A stretch of 64,000 nt of DNA. Origin: Pseudomonadota bacterium (GTDB lineage Bacteria; Myxococcota_A; Polyangia; Polyangiales; Polyangiaceae). Below the pieces are notes generated by a model, which had not been told where the DNA came from, made no database searches, and saw only the letters and a program-made list of their open reading frames with translations. The stretch is taken from contig JAFAER010000139.1 in the NCBI GenBank assembly GCA_023423895.1, positions 1 to 64,000 on the forward strand, given 5' to 3'. Positions within the stretch are counted from its first letter, which is position 1, and each line of letters begins with the position of its first letter. Below, one piece after another: positions 6,982 through 16,035 of this stretch. The translations under genes were made by a program, and so were the position numbers.

Positions 6982-9363
6982 ATGATGAAACGCGTGTGTG
7001 TGCTGGCCGGCCTCGGGCTCCTCGGGCTCGTCGGGGGAGCACTGGAGGGCTGCGGCGACGATCCCACGGCGGGCACCGCCGACGGCGGCTCGACCGAGGG
7101 ACCACCATCGACGTCTCTCGACGACGGGGGTGGTGAAGCCGACGGATGCGAGGCCTCTGGCAAGTCCTGTGGTGACGGCGGCGTCTGCGCGGGAAGCGTG
7201 TGCTGCGCGGCTTCGCTGGCATGTGGCGACGTCTGCTGCTCTTCCGGGAGCGTCTGCTCGTTCCAGCAGTGCGTCGTGCCGGGAGCCGAGTGCGCCGACT
7301 CGATGGACTGCGCCGAGAACGAGTTCTGCGACTACGCCCTCGGGACGACGGTGGACGCCGGCGCTTCCCAGGGTCCGGGAGCGGACGCAGCGTGTGTCCG
7401 CGGGAACGATCGCACCGGGCGCTGCCTCCCTCGCCCGCCCGATTGCGCGCCCGACGCGGGCCCTTCGCCGGGCGGTCCCATCACCTGTCTCGATCGCTGC
7501 GAGTACAGGCCGCCTGCGCCGACGTTCATCCCGAAGCTGAAGTTCGCTTGGGGCGGACAGACGAAGCCGCCGTTCGCCACCGACGTCATGATGGCGCCGA
7601 TCGTCCTCGAGCTCGACGACGACGACTGCGACGGGAAGGTGAGCGCGCGCGACATCCCGGAGATCGTGTTCTCGACGTTCGAGAACACGACGGGATACGC
7701 GGCGAACGGCAAGCTGCGCGCGATCTCGATCGTGAGCGGCGCCTTCGTCGAGAAGTGGACGGTCCCCAACGCGGACAACCCGACGATCGTCAATCCGACG
7801 AAGCACATCGCCGGCGGAAACTTCGACGGCCAGCCCGGCAACGAGGTCGTCGCGTGCGGCGTGGACGGTCGGGTCCACGCCTTCCGAGGCACGGACGGAG
7901 CGCACCTCTGGTCGAGCCCGGTGATGTGGTGCTTCATGCCGGCCATCGCCGATCTCGACGGCGACGGCAACGTCGAGGTGATCGTCGAAGGCGGGATCCT
8001 GAACGGCGCGAACGGCACGCTGAAGCATGCGTTCACTCCGCAGCTGAACGGCCCCTTCGTCGTCAGCGACATCGACTCGGACGGCAAGCTCGACGTCGTC
8101 ACGTCCTCACGCGGCTACGACGCTACCGGCAAGCTCTTCGTCGACACGGGCGTCGCCGACGTCGGGTTCCTCCACGACACCAGCGACTGGAAGGGCCCGT
8201 GGTCAGGCGTCGCCGACTTCGACGGAGACGGCAAGCCGGAGGTCGTCGCGGTCGATCACCAGGAGCATGCCGTGCTCCTCTGGCGCTACGACGCGTCGAA
8301 GCCGGAGAAGTTCACGATCGTCCGCCAGCCGGTCGACATGAACGCGCTCTTCGGGCCGAACACCTGCCCGGAAGGCACCTCCGGTCACTTGCACGGCGGC
8401 GGCCCGCCGACGATCGCCGACTTCAACCGCGACGGCGTCCCGGACATCGGGCTCGCCGGCGGCATCGGATACGTGGTGTTCGACGGCAAGAAGCTCGTCA
8501 ACTCGAGCGTCACCGGCAGCGGCACCATCATGTGGAGCAAGTCCACGACCGACTGCTCCTCGGCGTCGACGGGGAGCACCGTCTTCGACTTCGACGGCGA
8601 CGGAAAGGCGGAGGTCGTCTACTCCGACGAGCACCGCCTCCGCATCTACGCCGGCGAGACGGGCACGGAGCTCGCGTCCGTGTGCAACACGACCGCGACC
8701 CTCACCGAGTTCCCTGTCGTCGCGGACGTCGACAACGACGGACAAGCGGACATCGTCGTCGTCTCGAACGCATTCCGTAAGACCTGCGAAGAAGAAGCGC
8801 CCGACGGCGGCGAGCCCGCCGTCTCCGCGCAGGCAGGCGTGCGCGTCTTCGGCCCCACGAACGGCGCATGGGTCCGGACGCGGCGCATCTGGAACGAGCA
8901 CGCGTATCACGTCACCAACGTGCTCGAGGACGGGACGATCCCGAAGGTCGAGCCGGTGAACTGGAAGCAGAGCGGCCTGAACAACTTCCGGCAGAACAAG
9001 CAGACCGGAGGCGAGTTCGCCGCCCCGAACGTCGTCGCCACGCTCGCGCCGCTCTGCTCGAGCCCCGGCGTCGCCGTCCGGGTCCGGAACGTCGGCGAAG
9101 CGCCGCTCCCCGCCGGTGTCGTGGCCGGCGTCTATGCGGGAGCGCCTGGGAGCGGCACGAAGCTCGGGACCGTCACGACGACGCGAGCGCTCTACCCCGC
9201 GGAGGTCGAGCCGCTGGACTTCGTCTTCGGCTCGGGGCCGCAGCCGGCGTCCGTGTACGCCGTCGTCGACGACGGCTCACCGGAGCATCCGGCATGGACG
9301 GAGTGCCGGACCGACGACAACACGTCGGCGGCCATCTCTCCGGTCTGCGCGGACGTGAAGTGA
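6982..9363 (+). CDS. Large FG-GAP/VCBS repeat lipoprotein
   Basis: The 793-residue product starts with MMKRVCVLAGLG and a lipoprotein signal ending near EGC. A Cys-rich N-terminal section of about 150 residues (paired CC and spaced Cys) is followed by at least six FG-GAP-like blades with the Ca-binding pattern: DLDGDGNVEVI, DIDSDGKLDVV, DFDGDGKPEVV, DFNRDGVPDIGL, DFDGDGKAEVVY and DVDNDGQADIV. The motif WNEHAYHVTNV near residue 650 recurs in bacterial proteins of this type. The C-terminal part looks like an Ig-like domain. This should be a calcium-dependent beta-propeller on the cell surface, with adhesion or ligand binding as the usual inference. Either of two adjacent ATGs may be the start; no good ribosome site is seen. 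Confidence 0.85.
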   Translation: MMKRVCVLAGLGLLGLVGGALEGCGDDPTAGTADGGSTEGPPSTSLDDGGGEADGCEASGKSCGDGGVCAGSVCCAASLACGDVCCSSGSVCSFQQCVVPGAECADSMDCAENEFCDYALGTTVDAGASQGPGADAACVRGNDRTGRCLPRPPDCAPDAGPSPGGPITCLDRCEYRPPAPTFIPKLKFAWGGQTKPPFATDVMMAPIVLELDDDDCDGKVSARDIPEIVFSTFENTTGYAANGKLRAISIVSGAFVEKWTVPNADNPTIVNPTKHIAGGNFDGQPGNEVVACGVDGRVHAFRGTDGAHLWSSPVMWCFMPAIADLDGDGNVEVIVEGGILNGANGTLKHAFTPQLNGPFVVSDIDSDGKLDVVTSSRGYDATGKLFVDTGVADVGFLHDTSDWKGPWSGVADFDGDGKPEVVAVDHQEHAVLLWRYDASKPEKFTIVRQPVDMNALFGPNTCPEGTSGHLHGGGPPTIADFNRDGVPDIGLAGGIGYVVFDGKKLVNSSVTGSGTIMWSKSTTDCSSASTGSTVFDFDGDGKAEVVYSDEHRLRIYAGETGTELASVCNTTATLTEFPVVADVDNDGQADIVVVSNAFRKTCEEEAPDGGEPAVSAQAGVRVFGPTNGAWVRTRRIWNEHAYHVTNVLEDGTIPKVEPVNWKQSGLNNFRQNKQTGGEFAAPNVVATLAPLCSSPGVAVRVRNVGEAPLPAGVVAGVYAGAPGSGTKLGTVTTTRALYPAEVEPLDFVFGSGPQPASVYAVVDDGSPEHPAWTECRTDDNTSAAISPVCADVK

Positions 9364-9367
9364 CGGA

Positions 9368-9398
9368 CGCGGCGGTGGACCACGAGCCCGCCGCCGCG
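9368..9398. terminator. GC-rich inverted repeat between convergent genes
   Basis: GCGGCGG at 9369-9375 pairs with CCGCCGC at 9388-9394 across a 12-nt loop, with a slipped 8-bp alternative. It fills most of the 40-bp gap between the FG-GAP gene and the convergent hydrolase gene. There is no T-tract, so it is a possible two-way terminator of the kind common in GC-rich genomes. Confidence 0.4.
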
Positions 9399-9403
9399 CG
9401 CGT

Positions 9404-10249
9404 TCAGGCGCCGACGTAACCGAGCACGAGCTCGCGCAGCTTGTCCGGCGCGTCGACGTGGACCCAGTGGCCCGCGTTCGGGATGACGTCGACGGTGGCG
9501 CGCGGCGCCTTGCGTGCTCGCTCGAGATCGGCAGCGTCGACCACCTCCGAGTCGCCGCCGGTGATGAGGTGCGTCTTCATCGTGCCGGGCGGGTTCTCGA
9601 TGACCTGCCAGACGTCCTGCACGAAGTAGTCGTCCATCATCGTGCGGATCGACGGGATGTCGAGGCGGAACTCGAACCGCGTCGTGTTGGGCACGGGACG
9701 CACGTTCATCGCGAGCCACATCGCCGTGGGCCGGGTGACGCCGCGCTCCTCCGCCCACGCGGTGAACGCGTTGCGGTCCGGGAACTCGGAGGGGAGCTGC
9801 GTGAGCAGCTCGACGATGTGCCTCACGCCGGACGAGCCGCGGAAGTCGGGGCGCGCGCTCGGTGTCGAGTCGACCACGACGAGCTGCTCGATCGGACCGT
9901 TCGCAGAGTCAGCGAGCTGACGCGCGAGCTCGATACCGACCTTGCCCCCGAAGCTGTGGCCGAGCACGCCGCGGATCGGCGTTCGATCTCCGCCGGGCAG
10001 CGACGGGATCGCCTCGACGATGTCACGTGCAGCAGCAGCGAGCGTGTGCGGAGGGGCAAAGTCCTGCGAATCGCCGTGCAGGCGCAGATCGACGAGAAGC
10101 GCGCCCCACTCGGGACGCGCGGCGACGATCTGACGCGCGAACGTCCGCCAGTTCGCGCCGGAGCCGAGAATGCCATGGAGGAACACGAGCCACTTCTCGG
10201 GAGTCGTGTCCTGTGCCGTGATGGGAGCAATTGCGAGCGAGGCGGCCAT
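9404..10249 (-). CDS. Alpha/beta-fold hydrolase
   Basis: The 281-residue product is a cytoplasmic-type alpha/beta hydrolase. The oxyanion motif is FLHGILGSGANW, the nucleophile elbow GHSFGG supplies the catalytic Ser, and the final His lies in NAGHWVHVDAP. Pattern and length are close to the YbfF/abhydrolase-11 esterases that hydrolyse small acyl or CoA esters; the substrate cannot be read from sequence. Its ATG overlaps the TGA of the upstream outer-membrane protein gene by one base, so the two genes are translationally coupled, an odd pairing that may hint at a shared envelope or lipid role. Confidence 0.88.
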   Translation of the reverse strand: MAASLAIAPITAQDTTPEKWLVFLHGILGSGANWRTFARQIVAARPEWGALLVDLRLHGDSQDFAPPHTLAAAARDIVEAIPSLPGGDRTPIRGVLGHSFGGKVGIELARQLADSANGPIEQLVVVDSTPSARPDFRGSSGVRHIVELLTQLPSEFPDRNAFTAWAEERGVTRPTAMWLAMNVRPVPNTTRFEFRLDIPSIRTMMDDYFVQDVWQVIENPPGTMKTHLITGGDSEVVDAADLERARKAPRATVDVIPNAGHWVHVDAPDKLRELVLGYVGA

Positions 10250-11508
10250 CAGTCTTCCGTAGGGACCTTGAGTGGGATGTCGAAGCGAAGCATGACGCCA
10301 CGGTAGCCGATCCTCTCGACGGGGCGTTCGGAGAGCTCGGCCCCGAAGAACGCGAGCGTGGCTTTGAAGGGGAGATGCGCGGGGTCGTCCCACGCGACGC
10401 CGAGCCCGACCTTGCGCCAGACGGACACGCCTTCACGCTCGAAGTCGAGCGGCGCGACGTCGCTCGACACGTGCTTCGACGGACCGCCCACGAGGAACGG
10501 CGCCATCACCAGCTCACCTTCGAGCGCGAGGTGCTGCTTGACGATCATGTGTCCTTCGACGCGCGCGCCGGGGCCAATCCCCGCGTCGAGCGGGTACATC
10601 TCGGTCCACGGGACGTTCGGATAGAGGTCCGCTCCGCGCGTCGTCGGATGCATGTGAGCGTTGTGCATCCCGAAGTAGACGCCGGGCCCCGCGAACAGAC
10701 GGAAGGCGACGTCGTTTGCCGGGTCGGTCTTGAACTCGCGGACCGCCGAGATCGGGGTCAGTACCCATGTCGATTCGGCGACGGTCCGGAGCGCGTCGTT
10801 GAGCACGCGCTGCTGGATCCATCCGCCGCCCGCCTCGTACCACCACTTCGAGCGAAGGGGACGGATCTGGAGCAAGCTGAACGACCCGATGCCGAGCCCG
10901 CATCCGCCCCAGGCGCCGACGTGCGGGCAAGCAGGGAGATCCACCGGAACGACCCAGTCGGTTCGAAAGGCGGCCTCGCCGAGCCAGTCGAACTTGCCGC
11001 CCGAAGCGACGACGACCGCGAGGCTCTCGAGCCCCATCATGATCGTCCACGACATGCCGTAGAGGATGCGCGTCGAATACTGACCGATGCTGCCTTGCGG
11101 CCAAGGCGCGTCCCATGTGCGGTTCGTCAGCGTGGTCGTGATGTTGAGCGCGATCGACCAGGCGCCCTCGAAGATGGCCGCAACCGGGACCGTCCGCACG
11201 AGCTGGGAGCTCGCGCGAAACGAGCTCCACGCGCCGCGCTGCGGCTTGTGGGTCGACGGCATCGTCAGCTGGAGCGGCTTCGTCGGCACCGCCGCCGCCG
11301 GCGGCTCCTGCGGAGCTGGCGTAGGCGATGGAGCTGGTGGAGCGGATGAAGCTGGAGCCGGCGCTGGCAGCGGAGGCAGCGTCTCGTCCGCCTGCCCGGG
11401 AGCCTCGAGCGGCTCGGCGCTCGCGACCGACGGAGCAAGCGCGAGCGTGAGCAGGCAGATGAGCCCCCCGCTCGCGGCTCGGACCTCCGGACGTGTCACG
11501 CGGAGCAC
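10249..11508 (-). CDS. Predicted outer-membrane/secreted protein of unknown family
   Basis: The 419-residue product has a signal peptide with a basic start and AxA cleavage near SVASAEP, then a Pro/Ala-rich linker of about 50 residues. The remainder is rich in Trp, Gly and alternating hydrophobic residues (WWYEAGGGWIQQRVL, LFAGPGVYFGMHNAHMHP, ALEGELVMAPFLVGG) and ends in a strand-like MLRFDIPLKVPTED. This suggests an outer-membrane beta-barrel, but I recognise no named family. The Pro-rich linker after the signal is like that of the two ECF-module barrels, though the two-Cys domain is missing. It is followed without a gap by the hydrolase gene. Confidence 0.7.
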   Translation of the reverse strand: MLRVTRPEVRAASGGLICLLTLALAPSVASAEPLEAPGQADETLPPLPAPAPASSAPPAPSPTPAPQEPPAAAVPTKPLQLTMPSTHKPQRGAWSSFRASSQLVRTVPVAAIFEGAWSIALNITTTLTNRTWDAPWPQGSIGQYSTRILYGMSWTIMMGLESLAVVVASGGKFDWLGEAAFRTDWVVPVDLPACPHVGAWGGCGLGIGSFSLLQIRPLRSKWWYEAGGGWIQQRVLNDALRTVAESTWVLTPISAVREFKTDPANDVAFRLFAGPGVYFGMHNAHMHPTTRGADLYPNVPWTEMYPLDAGIGPGARVEGHMIVKQHLALEGELVMAPFLVGGPSKHVSSDVAPLDFEREGVSVWRKVGLGVAWDDPAHLPFKATLAFFGAELSERPVERIGYRGVMLRFDIPLKVPTED

Positions 11509-11580
11509 CTTAAGACACTCCCGCGAAACGTGCTCCCCAAAGCAGCGAACGTCAGGATGTCGCGCTCGCTCGCAGCCGCG

Positions 11581-11820
11581 TCAGTCGCTCAGGTCGAGCT
11601 GCTCGTCGTCGACGAACGGACCGCCGATCTCGTCGACCGAGAGCTCGTTCCGAGCATCTTCGAGGACGCAGTCGGCCGACGTCACGGATGCGATGAACTC
11701 CTCGGCCGCCGACTCGGCGTCGGCAATCGTGATGAAGGATCCACTTGCCGGATCAGGAAGAAAAGCGTCGCCGCCATCGCGGCGAAAGGGTCGGCGCTTC
11801 CAACGGCGCATCTTCGACAT
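11581..11820 (-). CDS. Small charge-polarised protein of unknown function
   Basis: The 79-residue product is preceded by AAGGAGG about 6 bases before the ATG, among the best ribosome sites in the window, which strongly supports a real gene. The first 14 residues (MSKMRRWKRRPFRR) are more than half Lys/Arg; the remaining 65 are acidic (EESVDE-like, DDEQLDLSD at the end) with a single Cys. There is no signal peptide or TM segment. Such a polar charge split could suit a nucleic-acid-bound or peptide-precursor role, but no family is recognised. The nearest neighbour is the methyltransferase gene, which diverges about 260 bp away. Confidence 0.65.
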   Translation of the reverse strand: MSKMRRWKRRPFRRDGGDAFLPDPASGSFITIADAESAAEEFIASVTSADCVLEDARNELSVDEIGGPFVDDEQLDLSD

Positions 11821-12083
11821 GACGACCTCCTTCGCTTCGCCCGTCCAGTGTTGCTCCCGGTCGAGCCGAGAGCAAGGTGCCGAATCGCGATTTCGACGCC
11901 TCCTTGCGTCGTGCCATGCTCCGTTCCGTCGATGCGCACGATGCGTCTCGCGCCTGAGGGGATCCCGGCGTGTTCCGGGCAAACGCTTTCCCTGGCGCGC
12001 GAGATGCAAAGATCTCTTTTCGTCTTCTCGGACGCCGTCGAGGCGGCTATGCGCGTGTTCCGCTCTCACTCCTCGGTCGTCCG

Positions 12084-12899
12084 ATGCCACCTCCCTCCAC
12101 CGCCACCCAGCTCGAAACACGTCGCCAGGAGCTCGAGGCAGAGCTGGGCGAGCCGATCACCGTCGACGGCCTCACGGCGGCCTGGAGCATCTTCCAGCGG
12201 AAGAAAGGGCACCGTCATTCGACAGACGATCTTCTCACCGGCTGGTACGCGCTCGAGAAAGCACCGCTCCTCGGGCGGACGATCGACCGGCATCTCGACC
12301 TCGGCACAGGCATCGGGACGGTCGGCCTGCTCGTCCTTTCGGGCATGACGGCCGGCACGCGGCTCACGTGCATCGAAGCCCAAGACGTGAGCTTCCGCTT
12401 CTTGCGAGAGAACCTCCGCGCGAACGGTGTCGAAGATCGCGTGACGGCGCTGCACGGCGATCTTCGCGACCTCGCCCTCGACGAGCGCTTCCCGCTGATC
12501 ACTGGCAGCCCGCCGTACTTCGACGTCGCGACCGGCGTCGTGCCCGCCGACTCGCAGAAGGCGCACGCGCGCTTCGAGCTCCGCGGAGATGTCGGTGACT
12601 ACGCCCGCGCAGCAAAGCGCCATCTCGAAGACGACGGCCTCTTCGTCTTCTGCTTTCCTTGGCAACAGAAGCAGCGCGCGCTCGACGCCGCGCGCAGGGA
12701 AGGCTTCTCGGTGATCGCGCATCGCGACGTCGTTCCTCGCGAGGGCCTCGCTCCGCTCTTCTCGCTGTTCGCATGTCGTACGGGTTCTCGGCCCGAGCTC
12801 GAGGAGCCCCCCTTCGTCGTCCGTCATGCCGACGGCCGCCACACCGACGCGATGCACGCGGTGCGCGCTCGCTTCGGTTGGGCGCCGTCCGTTCGATGA
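12084..12899 (+). CDS. TrmN6-like class I SAM-dependent methyltransferase
   Basis: The 271-residue product shows SAM-binding motif I at residues 71-83 (LDLGTGIGTVGLL), an acidic residue at the end of beta-2 (CIEAQ), and SPPY at 142-145, a variant of the NPPY catalytic motif of N6-adenine and related methyltransferases. The preceding HRHSTDDLLTG matches the TrmN6/YfiC group, which methylates adenine 37 of tRNA-Val; the tRNA target is inferred. The ATG at 12084 is chosen since the sequence upstream lacks family similarity. The gene is convergent with tldE. Confidence 0.85.
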   Translation: MPPPSTATQLETRRQELEAELGEPITVDGLTAAWSIFQRKKGHRHSTDDLLTGWYALEKAPLLGRTIDRHLDLGTGIGTVGLLVLSGMTAGTRLTCIEAQDVSFRFLRENLRANGVEDRVTALHGDLRDLALDERFPLITGSPPYFDVATGVVPADSQKAHARFELRGDVGDYARAAKRHLEDDGLFVFCFPWQQKQRALDAARREGFSVIAHRDVVPREGLAPLFSLFACRTGSRPELEEPPFVVRHADGRHTDAMHAVRARFGWAPSVR

Positions 12900-12909
12900 A
12901 CGCGTGGCG

Positions 12910-14250
12910 TCAGACGGCGGCAGAAGGTGACGCCATCGTGAACTCGTGTGTCCGGATCGCCGGCACGTGCCACACGCCGCCGTACGCGACGGCGCGCGTC
13001 GTCGACCGCGTCATCGCGTCCGCGTTCGCGAGGACGGTGACCGGCGACTCGTTGTAGCGGAAGTTCGCGACCGGCCCGGTGACCTTCCCGTCCTCGACGA
13101 GGAACACGCCGTCGCGCGTGAGGCCGGTAACCATGATCGACTGCGGCTCGAGCATCCGGTTGTACCAGAAGCGCGTGATCAAGAGCCCGCGCTTGGTCCC
13201 GCGCACGAGCTCCTCGATGCCGTCGGCTTTGCCGCCGCTCAGGTGGAAGACGCTTTGTCCGCCGGTCGGTGAGAGGTTCTTCTTCGCTGCCCAGTAGCGC
13301 GAGACGGCGAGCTTCGTCACGCGGCCGTCGACGATCCACGGATGGCTTCCCAGCGCGAGGCCCTCGCCGTCGAATGGCGCGCCGGGCGTGAGCGAATCGG
13401 CGGGGTCGCTCCGGAGCGACACGAAGTCGGCGAAGAGCTTTTGCCCGACCTTGCCGGAGAAGAACGACCGTCCCTCGTCCGCGCTTCGTTGGTCCATCTG
13501 GCCCACGAGGAACGCCATCATCTCGAAGACCGCCTGCGGCTCGAGGATGACGGTGTATTTGCCCGGTGGCAGCGACTTCGCGCCTGCCGAACGCGAGGCC
13601 TTGTCGATCGCCGTGCTCGACAGCAGGTCGTCTTCGAGGTCCGACGCCCGATACGCTTCGCGTCCGCCCCAGCCGGAGCCGCTACCGTCGGTCGTCCGCG
13701 CGGTGACCGTGTAGTGCGCCGCGGTCTCACGATGTCGTGCGACGAGGCCGGCGCTGTTCTGCATGACGCGCTCCTCCGCCTCGCGCTCGAAGAAGCCGGC
13801 GATCTGCACCTTGGCCTCGTCTCCACGCGAGACCGCCCGCTGAACGACGGCGGCGCGCTCTTTTGGTCCCATCGTCGCGAGCGCGTCGTCGAACGCGCTC
13901 GGCACGGGTCGATACGTCTGCGGAGGAAGCAGCGGCATCTTCTCCGGATCCTGCGGCGAGAGCTTCGCCATCGCGAGCGCACGCGCGGCGACCGACGTGA
14001 GGCTCTTCTCGTCCGTCTGGTTCACGGACGTCGCCGCCTGGCGCTGGCCGATCGCGATCCAGGTCGCCACGGTGACTTCGTCCGATTCTCCGGACGTCGT
14101 CGCCTCGTTGCGAGCGAAGCGGACATTCGCCGCCGCACGGCGCACGACGTCGACCTTCACTTCGGCGGTCGGCTGCCCGTCTTTCTTCACGACGTCGAGC
14201 GCGATGCCGAGCGCCCGCGTGGCGAGTGCGTTCAGGTCCTCCGACGCCAT
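12910..14250 (-). CDS. pmbA: TldE/PmbA family metalloprotease subunit
   Basis: The 446-residue product matches TldE/PmbA, the non-metal-binding partner of the TldD protease: an N-terminal domain with VRFARNEATTSGES, a middle ARTTDGSGSGWGGREAYRASD, and a C-terminal half with FEMMAFLVGQM, GEGLALGSHPWIVDGRVTKLAVSRYWA and RNRMLEPQSIMVTGLTRDGVFLVEDG-like strings. In E. coli TldD and TldE form a barrel that trims unfolded peptides, including microcin B17 precursor and CcdA. Its ATG overlaps the tldD TGA by one base, so the pair is coupled. It has no signal peptide although its partner does, which raises the question of where the complex forms. Confidence 0.9.
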   Translation of the reverse strand: MASEDLNALATRALGIALDVVKKDGQPTAEVKVDVVRRAAANVRFARNEATTSGESDEVTVATWIAIGQRQAATSVNQTDEKSLTSVAARALAMAKLSPQDPEKMPLLPPQTYRPVPSAFDDALATMGPKERAAVVQRAVSRGDEAKVQIAGFFEREAEERVMQNSAGLVARHRETAAHYTVTARTTDGSGSGWGGREAYRASDLEDDLLSSTAIDKASRSAGAKSLPPGKYTVILEPQAVFEMMAFLVGQMDQRSADEGRSFFSGKVGQKLFADFVSLRSDPADSLTPGAPFDGEGLALGSHPWIVDGRVTKLAVSRYWAAKKNLSPTGGQSVFHLSGGKADGIEELVRGTKRGLLITRFWYNRMLEPQSIMVTGLTRDGVFLVEDGKVTGPVANFRYNESPVTVLANADAMTRSTTRAVAYGGVWHVPAIRTHEFTMASPSAAV

Positions 14251-15869
14251 CAGCACTCGTCCTTTCCCCGCGGTGCCCCGGCCGATGACGACCTTCCGCG
14301 TGCGTTCACGTTGAGGATGTCGACATGACGAAAGCGCGCTGGCGGACAGCCATGACTCACCGCATTCGACTGCATCGGCTCGCCCTTGCCGTCCCAGAGC
14401 GTGCCGTGGAGCTCCCACGACTTCGCGCCGCCGATGATGTCGCACGAGCTCCAGAACTCGAGCGAGTTCGACTGGTAGGCGACGTCCCGCAGCGCGCGCG
14501 TGATCTTCCCGCCTTTGACCTCGTGGAACATCTGGCCGGAGAACTGAAAGTTGTAGCGCTGGTGATCGATCGACCAAGAACCGTTGCCCGAGACGAGCAC
14601 GCCGTCGTCCGTCGCGGCGATGATGTCCTCGAGCGACGTGTCCTTCGGACCGTGCGCGAGCGAGACGTTCGGCATCCGCTGGAAGGCGACCGAAGCGTGA
14701 TCCTGCGCATAGGATGTCCCGCGCGACGCGGTCTCTCCGATCCATGCAGCCTGATCGCGTGTCGTCTGGAACGCGACGAGCACGCCGTCCTTCACGAGGT
14801 CCCAGCGCTGCGTCGCGACACCGTCGTCGTCCCACGCGCACGACGCGAGCCCACCAGGCACGGTCTTGTCGGCATAGAGGGTCACGATCTCCGAGCCGTA
14901 CCGGAGCTTGCCGAGGTTCTTCGGCTGGGCGAACGACGTCCCCGCGAAGTTCGCCTCGAGCCCGAGGACGCGATCCAGCTCGGTGGGATGACCGACGGAC
15001 TCGTGGATCGTCAGCCACAGGTTGCTCGGCGCGAGGATGAGATCCTTCTTTCCCGGCGTGACCGAAGGGCTTCTCAGCTTCTTCACCGCGTCTTCTGCGA
15101 TGCGACGCGCGTCTTTCTTCAACGTCGACCGGGTGACGTACTCCCAGCCGGCCTGCATCGGCGGGATCTCGGCGGCGCGCGACTCGAACTGCCCCGCATC
15201 GACGGCCGTGACCGAGAACGACGGCCAGATGCGTACCTGCACCTGCTCGACGAACGTCCCATCGCTCGACGCGAAGTACTTGTGCTCCCCGAGCGACTCG
15301 ACCACTCCGCTCGCGAACTTCACGAGCGGCACGTCCTTCACGAGAGGCCAGAGCGAGAGCAGATATTCGGCCTTGTCTGCGAGCGGCACCTCGAAGGGAT
15401 CGATCTCCATGGTCGTCCGCCACGTCCCCTTGGCGACGGAGGCCGGGGCGAGCTCGACGGGCCGCTTGAGCGAAGGCCGGGCCGCGCGGGCGATCGCGAC
15501 CGCCTTTCGCGCGGTCTCGTCGGCGCTGGCGCCGGTGACCATGGGGCTCGACGCGAAGCCCCAGGCTCCGTCCGCGATCACACGAACGCCGATGCCGAAG
15601 GTCTCGCCGGAAGCGATCGACACGACGTGGTCCTCACGTGTGGCGACGCGCTCGGTCCGCCGCCGAACGACACGCGCATCCGCGTAGCTCGCGCCCGCCT
15701 TCTTCGCGGACTCGATCGCCTGCGCGAGGACGTCCTCGATTCTCGTCCCCGCGCGCGGAGCGGTCGGCAACGCTCGCGGCTGCGGCCGCGCACAGCTGGC
15801 GGCGCCGAGCGTGGCGACGGTCGACCCGCCGATGAACCTGCGTCGCGTGACGGAGCGAACGGAGCTCAT
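14250..15869 (-). CDS. tldD: TldD family zinc metalloprotease with Tat lipoprotein signal
   Basis: The 539-residue product has the TldD active-site HExxxH motif (LTIHESVGHPTELDR), the upstream TldD domain (DARVVRRRTERVATREDHVVSIAS, GIGVRVIADGAWGFASS) and the downstream FSGQMFHEVKGG and FWSSCDIIGGAKSW blocks. Unusually it begins MSSVRSVTRRRFIGGS, a good twin-arginine motif, followed by a hydrophobic stretch and a lipobox-like GAASC near residue 26. It should therefore be folded in the cytoplasm, exported and possibly lipid-anchored, whereas textbook TldD is cytoplasmic. The next gene is pmbA, overlapping by one base. Substrates are not apparent; no peptide precursor lies beside it. Confidence 0.9.
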   Translation of the reverse strand: MSSVRSVTRRRFIGGSTVATLGAASCARPQPRALPTAPRAGTRIEDVLAQAIESAKKAGASYADARVVRRRTERVATREDHVVSIASGETFGIGVRVIADGAWGFASSPMVTGASADETARKAVAIARAARPSLKRPVELAPASVAKGTWRTTMEIDPFEVPLADKAEYLLSLWPLVKDVPLVKFASGVVESLGEHKYFASSDGTFVEQVQVRIWPSFSVTAVDAGQFESRAAEIPPMQAGWEYVTRSTLKKDARRIAEDAVKKLRSPSVTPGKKDLILAPSNLWLTIHESVGHPTELDRVLGLEANFAGTSFAQPKNLGKLRYGSEIVTLYADKTVPGGLASCAWDDDGVATQRWDLVKDGVLVAFQTTRDQAAWIGETASRGTSYAQDHASVAFQRMPNVSLAHGPKDTSLEDIIAATDDGVLVSGNGSWSIDHQRYNFQFSGQMFHEVKGGKITRALRDVAYQSNSLEFWSSCDIIGGAKSWELHGTLWDGKGEPMQSNAVSHGCPPARFRHVDILNVNARGRSSSAGAPRGKDEC

Positions 15870-16035
15870 GGACGCGGAGGCTACACGAGGATCCTGCACG
15901 GCGAGATGTTGCAGGTCGGCCTCGATCGCCGTCCGAGCTCCCGTCCCTACCATCCGGACCATTCGTCCAGGTGGCCGCGGCCGCCGGTGAGCCCCGTCTT
16001 CCTCACACCTCGCCTGCGGGCTATCGTCTCGCTTC

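Noticed and set aside
5683..8028. 781-codon minus-strand open frame
   Set aside because: It is antisense to the GH128-like and FG-GAP genes, has a composition typical of shadow frames (Arg/Val/Asp/His rich) and no family motif. High GC leaves few stops.
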